A stretch of DNA of 13,387 bases from Verrucomicrobiota bacterium (lineage in GTDB: Bacteria; Verrucomicrobiota; Verrucomicrobiia; Opitutales; Opitutaceae): contig JAEXPQ010000164.1 of NCBI GenBank assembly GCA_023446735.1, positions 1-13,387 on the forward strand, in the 5' to 3' direction. Position 1 is the first letter of the stretch. Every line of letters begins with the position of its first letter. A program made the translations under genes and the position numbers. The notes beneath the pieces were generated by a model. It ran no database searches and had not been told where the DNA came from. It worked only from the letters and a program-made list of their open reading frames with translations. Positions 7,023 through 13,387 of the stretch are shown in pieces.

Positions 7023-7535
7023 GAGGAGAATCAACTGGTTCAGCAATGGCAGGACGTAGGTAGCTCCACGGCCCGCCTGATCGGATCCAGATTTTTGCCA
7101 CAAATCCCCGCGCGCAAGCGAAAACTCCAATACGGCCTGCCGGCACCATGGTCGGTCTGTTCGATACCGCGAAAGCCCGACTCCGGAGGGGGCCCGCCGG
7201 TCGAGCGCTGCGCCGTCTCCGAAGTACATGCAACCCGAGCAGACAGCTTCCAGCTCTCGTCAAGAAGCGTGCTGAACGTCCTCTCGATGGTGTCCGCCAT
7301 CAACCCACCCCGGAGAGCCTGCTGTTCTCTCCCTTCCGCCAGAGTGCGGTCTGCTCGTTGCGCGCCGATGCCAACCCGCCTCGGCGCCCTGGCGCGATCC
7401 GCCCAAACCTCTCGACACCATCGAGCGGCAGCCCCCTTCCCCACGCACTCTCGGCGTCCGCAAGGAGTCGGGTGAGGCTTGCGCCACCCCCTTTGCCGCT
7501 GGCCCGCGCCGCCAGTTCGGCCCACGCTGCACACG
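7023..7535. other. Divergent spacer between the membrane protein gene and rsmH
   Basis: About 510 bases with no gene I can support. One minus-strand frame, 7040-7300 (ATG at 7298-7300, starting MADTIERTFSTLLDESWK), has a plausible amphipathic beginning but becomes patternless after about 35 residues, and it overlaps the upstream extension of the membrane-protein frame. It may be the remnant of a broken gene. No clear sigma70 promoter is visible for rsmH; the region is rich in CCC and GCC runs. Confidence 0.45.
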
Positions 7536-8609
7536 ATGTCCGAAGAGCCCACGCCCGGCACCGCGCCGGAACCCACGCCCGCTCCCACGCCGCTCCCGCA
7601 CCGGCGCCGGCCGCGCTATTCCGGCAAGAACCCCCGCCGCTTCGAGGACAAGTACAAGGAGCACAATCCCGCGCGCTACGCCGACACCGTCGCCAAGGTC
7701 GTCGCCTCCGGCAAGACCGCCGCCGGCACCCACCGGCCCATCATGGTGACCGAGATCCTCGAAGTGCTCGCCCCCGCGCCGGGCGAGACCGCCGTCGACT
7801 GCACGCTCGGCTACGGCGGCCACAGCCGCGAGCTCCTGCCCCGACTCCTGCCCGGCGGACGTCTCCTCGGGCTGGATGCCGACCCCGTCGAGCTGCCGAA
7901 GACCGAGGCCCGGCTGCGCGCGCTCGGCTTCGGGCCCGAAACCTTCACCGCCCACGGGAGCAACTTCGCCGGCCTGCCGAAGGTCCTCGCGACCGCCGGA
8001 GTCGCCGGCGCCGACATGATCCTCGCCGACCTCGGGCTCTCCTCCATGCAGATCGACGACCCCGTGCGCGGCTTTTCCGTGAAGTTCGCCGGGCCGCTCG
8101 ACATGCGCATGAACCCGCAGCGCGGCGCGCCCGCCTCGGCCCTGCTCGCCGGCCTCACGCCCGCCGCTCTCGCGCAGCTGCTCACCGACAACGCCGACGA
8201 GCCCCGTGCCGCCGTGCTCGCGCCCTTGCTCGCCGGTCGCCACTTCTCAACCACCACCGAGCTCGCCGCCGCCGTCCGCGCCGCCCTGCCCCGGCTGGAG
8301 AAGGACGAGGCCGATCTCGCCGTTCGCCGCGTGTTCCAGGCGCTGCGCATCGCGGTGAACGACGAGTTCTCCGCGCTCGACACCCTGCTGCGCCACCTGC
8401 CCGCGTGCCTGCGCCCCGGCGGGCGCGTCGCCATGCTGACCTTCCACTCCGGCGAGGATCGACGGGTGAAGAAGGCCTTTATCGCCGGCCAACGCGACGG
8501 CACCTATGCCGCGATCGCCGAAGAGATCGTTCGCCCGTCCCCGGCGGAATGCGGTTCCAATCCCCGCGCCATTCCCGCCAAGCTCCGCTGGGCCCGCCGC
8601 GCCGGGTGA
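7536..8609 (+). CDS. rsmH: 16S rRNA (cytosine1402-N4)-methyltransferase, RsmH/MraW family, with a basic N-terminal extension
   Basis: A 357-aa SAM-dependent methyltransferase expected to modify C1402 in the ribosomal P site. Family motifs are HRPIMVTEIL (66-75), the SAM-binding DCTLGYGGHS (88-97), LDADP (113-117), ADLGLSSMQIDDPVRGFS (164-181), GPLDMRMNP (186-194), RVFQALRIAVNDE (265-277), LRPGGRVAMLTFHSGEDR (292-309) and the C-terminal NPRAIPAKLR. Usual RsmH proteins are about 300-315 aa and start near the HxPV motif. Here about 65 residues precede it: a Pro/Thr-rich leader, then the basic RYSGKNPRRFEDKYKEHNP. Canonical SFHSLEDR reads TFHSGEDR. It stands alone, away from ftsL, ftsI and mur genes, so it may be a paralogue of the division-cluster enzyme. 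The ATG at 7536 was chosen over an in-frame ATG at 7479 because the extra residues look untranslated. Confidence 0.88.
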   Translation: MSEEPTPGTAPEPTPAPTPLPHRRRPRYSGKNPRRFEDKYKEHNPARYADTVAKVVASGKTAAGTHRPIMVTEILEVLAPAPGETAVDCTLGYGGHSRELLPRLLPGGRLLGLDADPVELPKTEARLRALGFGPETFTAHGSNFAGLPKVLATAGVAGADMILADLGLSSMQIDDPVRGFSVKFAGPLDMRMNPQRGAPASALLAGLTPAALAQLLTDNADEPRAAVLAPLLAGRHFSTTTELAAAVRAALPRLEKDEADLAVRRVFQALRIAVNDEFSALDTLLRHLPACLRPGGRVAMLTFHSGEDRRVKKAFIAGQRDGTYAAIAEEIVRPSPAECGSNPRAIPAKLRWARRAG

Positions 8610-8640
8610 GAGGCGGTACTCGGAAGGAGTTGGTCGTTTT

Positions 8641-8654
8641 GAAGTTGGAAGTTG
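8641..8654 (-). repeat. Short heptanucleotide repeat (CCAACTT type)
   Basis: Two perfect units GAAGTTG GAAGTTG followed by GTCCGGA; on the minus strand this reads as CCAACTT units. It shares the 7-base period and CC start with the arrays inside oleC. Confidence 0.6.
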
Positions 8655-8671
8655 GTCCGGAGCTCCCGCCC

Positions 8672-8781
8672 GCCTCGTCCTCGTTCTCCTACTCGTTCTC
8701 TTTCCGTCCTCCGTCCTCCTCCTGCTCTTGCTCCTGCTCGTCCCTCGCCTTTCGGGAACGAGCAAGAGACCGAGAACGCGA
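8672..8781 (+). repeat. CT-rich hexamer tract with GA-rich inverted end, nested stems
   Basis: From 8672 to about 8748 the plus strand is nearly all pyrimidine plus G, built of variable 6-base words such as CCTCGT, TCTCCT, ACTCGT. It then reverses to GA-rich sequence. CTCTTGCTC (8725-8733) pairs perfectly with GAGCAAGAG (8760-8768). Outside it, CGTTCTC (8694-8700) pairs with GAGAACG (8772-8778). The nested inverted repeat could form a long hairpin in the transcript between rsmH and the GH43 gene. Confidence 0.6.
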
Positions 8782-8930
8782 ATCACTCCAGAAGGCAGTC
8801 ACCCCGACTGCGCCGCCCCGCTACGACCATTGGCCGGTTGACGCCCCGGCCGCCCCCTTGCGGTCATCGTCCACCGAGCACGACGGTGTGGCCTCTTGCC
8901 CCATCGCACTCACCGCCCCCACCATCCGCC

Positions 8931-11900
8931 ATGCTTCTCCGCCCCCAGCCGCTGCTTGCCCTGTTGCTTCTCTTCACCGGTGGTCGGCACGCCCTCGCCG
9001 ATTACCCGGTCGCGTCCCACCGCTATTTGGCCGACCCGGCCGCGCTGGTACACGGCGAGCGCGTCTATCTCTACTGCTCCAACGACGACGACAACCCGAC
9101 CGGCGGCGGCTACCAGATGAAGTCGCTCGTCTGCGTGTCGAGCGGCGACCTCAAGAACTGGACCGACCACGGCGAGGTCCTGCGTGTCCCCGCAGCCGCG
9201 CCCTGGGCCAGCAACTCCTGGGCTCCCGCCGTCATCGCCCGCAATGGCCGTTTCTACCTCTATTTCGGCAACGGCGGCAGCAGTATCGGCGTCGCCTCGA
9301 GCGCAAGCCCCACCGGCCCCTTCACGGATGCACGGGGCAGCGTGCTCATCGACTCCCGCACGCCCGGCGTCCTGCCCGCCACCAACATGTGGATCTTCGA
9401 TCCCGCGGTCTTCATCGACGACGATGACCAGGCGTATCTTTACTTCGGAGGCAACGGGGAGAGCAACGTGCGGGTGATCCGCCTCGCCCCCGACATGGTC
9501 ACAACCTCCGGCTCGGCCCTCACGCTGACGGTGCCGTACTTCTTCGAGGCCTCCTGGATGCACAAGCGGGACGGCCGCTACTATTTCTCCTACTCGACGA
9601 ACCCGAGCAACGGGCTGCGCATCGACTACATGACCAGCGACAGCCCGACCGCGGGATTCACCTACCGGGGCGTCGTCGCCGACCAGCCGCCGAGCAACAA
9701 CAACAACAACCATCACGCGACCTTCCAGCTCGGCGGCTCGTGGTACCACGCCTACCACAACCGCATCGTCGCCACGCAGGCGGGCATCCCGACCGGCTAC
9801 CGGCGCAACCTCGCGATCGAGCGACTCGACCACGCAGCGGACGGCACCATCACCAGAGTCGCCTACACCACCGACGGCGTGCCGCAGCTCGCTCTCGTGA
9901 ACCCGTATGCCCGCGTGGAGGCGGAGACGATGAACGCCCAGTCCGGCGTCGAGACTGAGCCGTGCAGCGAAGGCGGGATGAACCTCGCCGATCTCCAAGC
10001 CGGCGACTGGGTGCGGGTCCGCGGGTTGAACTTCGGCAGCGCAGGCACTGGCGCCACGAGCTTCAGTGCCCGCGTTTCCAGCACAGCCGAGGGCGGCACC
10101 ATCGAGCTGCGCCTCGACCGGCTCGATGGTCCGGTGATCGGGACCTGCCCCGTGCCCGCCACCGGCGGCGCCCAAGTCTGGACGACCACCGAGTGCGCCG
10201 TGAGCGGCGCCGCCGGGGCACACGACCTCTACTTGGTGTTCCGCGGCACCGGCACGCCGCTGTACGGCCTCGACTGGTGGCGGTTCTCGACAACCACGCC
10301 GCAGGCCTTCACCCCCGCGCCGCGCACCGACGCCAACTCGCGGCTCGCGCACGAGCAACTGCTCGCGAAAGCGCGCCGCGGCGGGATCGATTTGTACTTC
10401 CTCGGCGACTCGATCGCCCGCCGTTGGGGCGCGACCGACTATCCGCAGTTTCTCACGAACTGGAACGAGAACTTCCTCGGCTGGAACGCCGGCGATTTCG
10501 GGTGGGGCGCCGACGGCCTCCAAAACATCCTGTGGCGAGTCGAGAACGGCGAACTGGACGGTGTGAACCCGAAGGTGATCGTGATCCTCGCCGGCACCAA
10601 CAACGTCGGCCAGACCGCCGCCTCGGACGCAAAGATCGCCGACATCGTGCTCGGCCTCAAAACCCTGCTCGAGCGCTGCCGGCTGAAAGCGCCCGAGGCC
10701 ACGATCGTCCTCACGGCGATCTTCCCACGCAACGACGGCGGCACGGCCGCGATCCCCTCGATCAACCGGATCAACGCGGAACTGGCGAAGTTCGCCGACG
10801 GACGTTCCGTCCGTTTTCTGAACATCAACGACCAACTCGCCGACGCGAACGGCGTGCTCCTCGCGGGCATGACCGGCGACAACCTCCATCCCACGTTGCA
10901 GGGCTACCAGGTGTGGGCCGATGCGCTGCGGCCGATCTTGACCGAGCTCCTCGGACCGCGGGCCGCAACCGATCACGCGCCTCCCCCGACCGGCGACCCG
11001 AGCGCGGCCCGTCCGGCCGGCCCCGCCGCCACACAGGCGCCACATGTGCCGCGGCAAACGCTCGCCACTTCGCCCTCCGCCGGCGCAGGGACGGTCGTCG
11101 GCACCGTGCAGGCCATCGACGTCGATGGCGCCGTGGTTTCGGGATGGCAGATCACCGGAGGAACCGGCGCCGGTCGCTTCGCGCTCAACGCCACCACGGG
11201 CCAGCTCACCGTCGCCGCCGGCGCCGCCCTCGCGGAAGGGAACTACGAGCTCACGGTCACCGCCCGGAATAACTTCGGCCCGAGCCTCGCCGGCGATGTG
11301 ACTGTGCTGGTGACTCAAACACCGCCAAAGGCGCTCGGCTGCGGCCACGAGGTCATGGCCGACGTCGTGCATCCCAACGGCAACATCTACGACCAAATCC
11401 TGATCACCGGTCCGCAGGTCACAATCCGCGCCGACCCGGGCCAGATCGCCCGGGCCTCGTACCTCGACCTCAACGACGACATCGTGCAGGTCGAGTGTTC
11501 CGGCGCGGGCACGGTCACGATCTCGCTCGCGGGGGCGACGCCTCCCGCCTTGCCGCTCAAGTACAACCAGAACATCGCCTACGTGAAGGGTCACGCCACC
11601 ATCGCCGTGGCGGACGCCGACGCCTCGAGCAACCTGAGCGTCTTCACGGTCGGCCGGAAGACGGCCGTCAACCAGGCGTTGTTCAAGGGCGACGTCACCT
11701 ACGACGGCCTGGCCGACATCGCGCGAGTGATCATCGCCGGCACGGCGCAACGGTTCAGCGGGCTGCGCACGGGCAACGTCGAATACTGGAACACCGTCGG
11801 CGACGCGGGCCTCAGCGCGCCCGGGGTGCGTTTCGGCGGCCCAGTGATTCTCCACAACATCTCCGCCCACGACCAGGCGACGCCCGTGCTCGTGACCGGG

Positions 11901-12143
11901 ACGATCGACCCGCGCCTGATCGGCACCGAGACGATCGCCGGTGCGGTGGTCGTGGCCGGCGGCGACATGGCGCAACCGAACAATCGCCCGATCCAGCTGG
12001 GTTCGGCCTGGACGATCCTGTACCGAAACGGTGAGGACTCGCACGGCACCGCGCTCCCCGCCCAGGCCAACCGCGGCGTTTTCGTCCGTTCCGGGCAAGA
12101 CGTCACCACGACTGTCGTGAACCAGTCCGCCCCGGCGCCCTGA
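8931..12143 (+). CDS. Secreted multidomain GH43 glycosidase - CBM6-like - SGNH esterase - cadherin-like repeat - C-terminal domain of unknown role
   Basis: A 1070-aa extracellular enzyme. Residues 1-23 form a signal peptide cut after HALA. Residues 24-325 are a GH43 five-bladed propeller with candidate base Asp35 (ADPAAL), Asp157 (FDPAV) and acid Glu206 (FFEASW); this arrangement resembles arabinoxylan arabinofuranohydrolases and beta-xylosidases. Residues 326-453 look like a CBM6 module (ARVEAETMNAQSG to GLDWWRF). Residues 468-676 are an SGNH/GDSL hydrolase with Ser494 (LGDSIARRWG), AGTNN (554-558) and Asp650/His653 (GDNLHP), close to PAF-acetylhydrolase-like esterases. A Pro/Ala linker (677-708) leads to a cadherin-like repeat (709-796). 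Residues 808-1062 match the end of the convergent neighbour. A combined debranching and deacylating role on xylan is likely but inferred. The ATG at 8931 is chosen for the signal peptide; the frame is open further upstream to 8652. Confidence 0.88.
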   Translation: MLLRPQPLLALLLLFTGGRHALADYPVASHRYLADPAALVHGERVYLYCSNDDDNPTGGGYQMKSLVCVSSGDLKNWTDHGEVLRVPAAAPWASNSWAPAVIARNGRFYLYFGNGGSSIGVASSASPTGPFTDARGSVLIDSRTPGVLPATNMWIFDPAVFIDDDDQAYLYFGGNGESNVRVIRLAPDMVTTSGSALTLTVPYFFEASWMHKRDGRYYFSYSTNPSNGLRIDYMTSDSPTAGFTYRGVVADQPPSNNNNNHHATFQLGGSWYHAYHNRIVATQAGIPTGYRRNLAIERLDHAADGTITRVAYTTDGVPQLALVNPYARVEAETMNAQSGVETEPCSEGGMNLADLQAGDWVRVRGLNFGSAGTGATSFSARVSSTAEGGTIELRLDRLDGPVIGTCPVPATGGAQVWTTTECAVSGAAGAHDLYLVFRGTGTPLYGLDWWRFSTTTPQAFTPAPRTDANSRLAHEQLLAKARRGGIDLYFLGDSIARRWGATDYPQFLTNWNENFLGWNAGDFGWGADGLQNILWRVENGELDGVNPKVIVILAGTNNVGQTAASDAKIADIVLGLKTLLERCRLKAPEATIVLTAIFPRNDGGTAAIPSINRINAELAKFADGRSVRFLNINDQLADANGVLLAGMTGDNLHPTLQGYQVWADALRPILTELLGPRAATDHAPPPTGDPSAARPAGPAATQAPHVPRQTLATSPSAGAGTVVGTVQAIDVDGAVVSGWQITGGTGAGRFALNATTGQLTVAAGAALAEGNYELTVTARNNFGPSLAGDVTVLVTQTPPKALGCGHEVMADVVHPNGNIYDQILITGPQVTIRADPGQIARASYLDLNDDIVQVECSGAGTVTISLAGATPPALPLKYNQNIAYVKGHATIAVADADASSNLSVFTVGRKTAVNQALFKGDVTYDGLADIARVIIAGTAQRFSGLRTGNVEYWNTVGDAGLSAPGVRFGGPVILHNISAHDQATPVLVTGTIDPRLIGTETIAGAVVVAGGDMAQPNNRPIQLGSAWTILYRNGEDSHGTALPAQANRGVFVRSGQDVTTTVVNQSAPAP

Positions 12144-12145
12144 AC

Positions 12146-12172
12146 GTAGGGTCGGACCTCGTGTCCGGACCG
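12146..12172 (+). repeat. REP-1 hairpin repeat, copy 4
   Basis: It begins two bases after the GH43-gene stop codon and differs from copy 2 (140-166) at one base, in the loop. On the minus strand the stem is CCGGAC, loop ACGAG, GTCCGA. It is about 12 kb from the other copies, showing the repeat is dispersed rather than a local duplication. Confidence 0.75.
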
Positions 12173-12207
12173 CTCCGCAGCGGCGCCCACGAAACGGTCG
12201 CCCCGTA

Positions 12208-12235
12208 CGGCTGAATCGCTCCGCGATCCAGCTAC
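12208..12235 (-). repeat. REP-2 hairpin repeat, left member of an inverted pair
   Basis: Read on the minus strand: GTAG, stem CTGGATCGC, loop GGA, stem GCGATTCAG, then CCG. All nine pairs form, one of them G-U. It has a different stem from REP-1 but the same GTAG head. Confidence 0.7.
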
Positions 12236-12257
12236 ACGGCCGCCGTCGCCTTACCGC

Positions 12258-12285
12258 GTAGCTGGATGACGAAGTCGTTCAGCCG
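12258..12285 (+). repeat. REP-2 hairpin repeat, right member of an inverted pair
   Basis: Read on the plus strand: GTAG, stem CTGGATGAC, loop GAA, stem GTCGTTCAG, then CCG. Nine pairs form, two of them G-U. Two pairs differ from the left copy on both arms (C-G to G-C, G-C to A-T), a compensatory change. It ends one base before the stop codon of the convergent Ig-domain gene. The pair could also fold as one long stem and act as a two-way transcript end. Confidence 0.7.
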
Positions 12286-12286
12286 C

Positions 12287-13387
12287 TCAGGGCCCGCCGA
12301 GCACCGAGCGGGTGACGTCGTTGCCGTTCCGGTCGATCAACCGCGTGCCGAGCGGCTGCGCGGGGGCGCCTCGGCCGCAGGAGTCCTGGCCGGCGCCCAA
12401 CGTGATGCGCTGCAGACCGTCGACCGTGAGTGCGTCGCCGTTGGGTTGCGCGAGCGAACCGCCGGCGATCTTGACCGTGGCGTTGCCGCCGGGGCCGAAC
12501 TGCAGGTACGGCACCGCGTGGCCAGAGGCGGCGATGTCGTGGACCACCGCCGGCTGGCCGATCAACGTCTGCACCGTCGGCGCATAGAGGCCGGTCTGCC
12601 CCACCGCGGCGTTGTAGAACACATTGCCTTGGTGGATCCCGCCGAGCTTGCCGTTGGTGGACACGATCCCGGCGGCCGCAATGTCTGCCCAGCCAAAGTA
12701 CGTCGCGTCCGCGCGGGTCACGCCGGGGTTGGTCGCAGTGCCCACCGAGTAGATCGTGAAGTGTGTCGTCTCGTCGGCCCCGGCGAGCATGATCGTCGCC
12801 CGGCCCTTCATGTACTCGATACCGGCTTGGTTGTAGAGTGCGGGCGCCATCGGACCGCTGGCGGTGGCCGGATCGAGCACCACCGTGAGCGCGCCGGCGC
12901 CGGACATCTCCACCTGCACGATGCTCTCGTTGTCGTCGAGGAACGACAGGCGGGCGATCTGCCCGAGGTCGGCGGAGAACGTGCCAGCGACACCGGTCAG
13001 CAGGAACTGGTCGTAGGTTTGTCCGTTGGAGTGGCGGATGTCCTGCCACTCCGGGCGCGTCGTGACCGCACCGGCCGTGCGCTCGCCGGCCTTGGGCAAC
13101 AGTCCGAGCACCACCGGTCGGCTCATCGTGCTGCCCGCGGCGTTGGTCACCACGCAGTCGTAGAAGCCGGCCTGTTCCGGCGTGAAGTTGGTGAAGGTCA
13201 GCCTCGGGCCGGTCGCACCGGGCACCATCACGCCTTGGCGGTACCACTGGTAGGTGAGGCCCTCGCCGGTGACGTCGACCGACACGCTGGTGCTGCCGCC
13301 GGCCGTGCCCACGTTCGAATCGGTCTGGCCGCCGATCTCCGGCGCACCGGGCGACACCACCGTGAGGGTACCGACGACATAGTGGAA
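12287..13387 (-). CDS. Ig-like domain surface protein, C-terminal part (5' end outside the window)
   Basis: The frame runs open off the window edge; 366 residues are visible. The GTG at 13358-13360 is inside the frame and is not a convincing start, since the residues before it (FHYVVGTLTVV) look like the last strand of an MBG- or Ig-type repeat. Next comes an Ig-like domain of about 85 residues with YQWYRQG and a closing AGFYDCVVTNAAGS. The remaining 250 residues (from 13042 down to 12290) match the C-terminal domain of the convergent GH43 protein: YDQFLLTG, ADLGQIARLSFLD, IVQVEMSGAGALTV, YMKGRATI, AGGSLAQPNG. No catalytic motif is visible. It is probably a long secreted or surface-exposed repeat protein. 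Convergent orientation and the shared domain suggest a common export or anchoring route. Confidence 0.8.
   Translation of the reverse strand, partial: FHYVVGTLTVVSPGAPEIGGQTDSNVGTAGGSTSVSVDVTGEGLTYQWYRQGVMVPGATGPRLTFTNFTPEQAGFYDCVVTNAAGSTMSRPVVLGLLPKAGERTAGAVTTRPEWQDIRHSNGQTYDQFLLTGVAGTFSADLGQIARLSFLDDNESIVQVEMSGAGALTVVLDPATASGPMAPALYNQAGIEYMKGRATIMLAGADETTHFTIYSVGTATNPGVTRADATYFGWADIAAAGIVSTNGKLGGIHQGNVFYNAAVGQTGLYAPTVQTLIGQPAVVHDIAASGHAVPYLQFGPGGNATVKIAGGSLAQPNGDALTVDGLQRITLGAGQDSCGRGAPAQPLGTRLIDRNGNDVTRSVLGGP

Larger units (their letters stand above)
8610..8930. other. 321-base intergenic region between rsmH and the GH43 gene, mostly simple repeats
   Basis: It holds a heptanucleotide repeat (8641-8654), a CT-rich hexamer tract with purine-rich inverted partner (8672-8781), then about 150 bases of C-rich sequence with no motif recognised. 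A TTGACG at 8838-8843 has no acceptable -10 at the right distance. The reading frame of the following gene is open here, but the encoded peptide is low-complexity and lies before a clear signal peptide. Confidence 0.6.

Noticed and set aside
8652..8930. In-frame N-terminal extension of the GH43 protein
   Set aside because: It encodes low-complexity Pro/Ser/Arg peptide from the CT-rich repeat and would hide the clear signal peptide starting at 8931.
7148..9427. Plus-strand frame of 759 codons across rsmH
   Set aside because: It overlaps rsmH in another frame and is Arg/Pro-rich; the rsmH motifs decide the true frame.
9695..9709. (AAC)5 microsatellite giving an Asn run in GH43
   Set aside because: Asn-rich sequence before a His pair is usual at this place in GH43 enzymes, so it is probably a slightly expanded family motif.
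8910..12098. Minus-strand frame of 1062 codons opposite the GH43 gene
   Set aside because: Mirror of a real coding region; Val/Gly/Arg-rich without motifs or signal peptide.

Overview
This is a GC-rich, gene-dense piece of bacterial chromosome. The OleC-type ligase, the RsmH variant with a long basic N-terminus, the extracellular glycoside hydrolase carrying a lineage-type C-terminal domain, and the dispersed GTAG-headed palindromes together suggest the Verrucomicrobiota, probably Opitutaceae. This is an inference from recognised protein character and was not checked by any search.

Layout. Positions 1-290 hold three copies of a hairpin-forming intergenic repeat. Positions 291-6063 carry four genes on the minus strand. 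In transcription order they are a bestrophin-family channel (5149-6063), an OleC-like AMP-forming fatty acyl ligase (3123-5063), a small lipoprotein (2568-3014) and a full-length DsbD/ScsB-type thiol:disulfide transporter (291-2450). dsbD has its own plausible sigma70 promoter overlapped by an inverted repeat. After a 404-base gap comes a minus-strand four-helix membrane protein of unknown function (6468-7022), with a lower-GC3 codon style than its neighbours. Across a divergent spacer, an RsmH-type 16S rRNA methyltransferase lies on the plus strand (7536-8609). It is followed by a large secreted enzyme (8931-12143) joining a GH43 glycosidase, a CBM6-like module, an SGNH esterase, a cadherin-like repeat and a C-terminal domain of unknown role. 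A convergent Ig-domain protein (12287 to the window end, 5' end missing) ends in the same C-terminal domain.

How the genes relate. The window is mostly housekeeping and envelope functions rather than one pathway. The GH43/SGNH protein fits debranching and deacylation of plant arabinoxylan. DsbD supplies reducing power to the periplasm. OleC would make beta-lactones from beta-hydroxy acids, but oleA, oleB and oleD are not here.

What stands out is a layer of repeats. First, arrays of variable heptanucleotides starting with CC on one strand (CCGGAAA, CCGGAAC, CCGCATT, CCGGTGG, CCAACTT) occur between genes and have entered oleC in frame at two places. Second, two different GTAG-headed REP-like hairpin families, both with compensatory base changes between copies, pack the intergenic spaces. 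Third, an uncharacterised C-terminal domain of about 250 residues is shared by two convergent genes. None of the seven inferred starts has a recognisable Shine-Dalgarno sequence.
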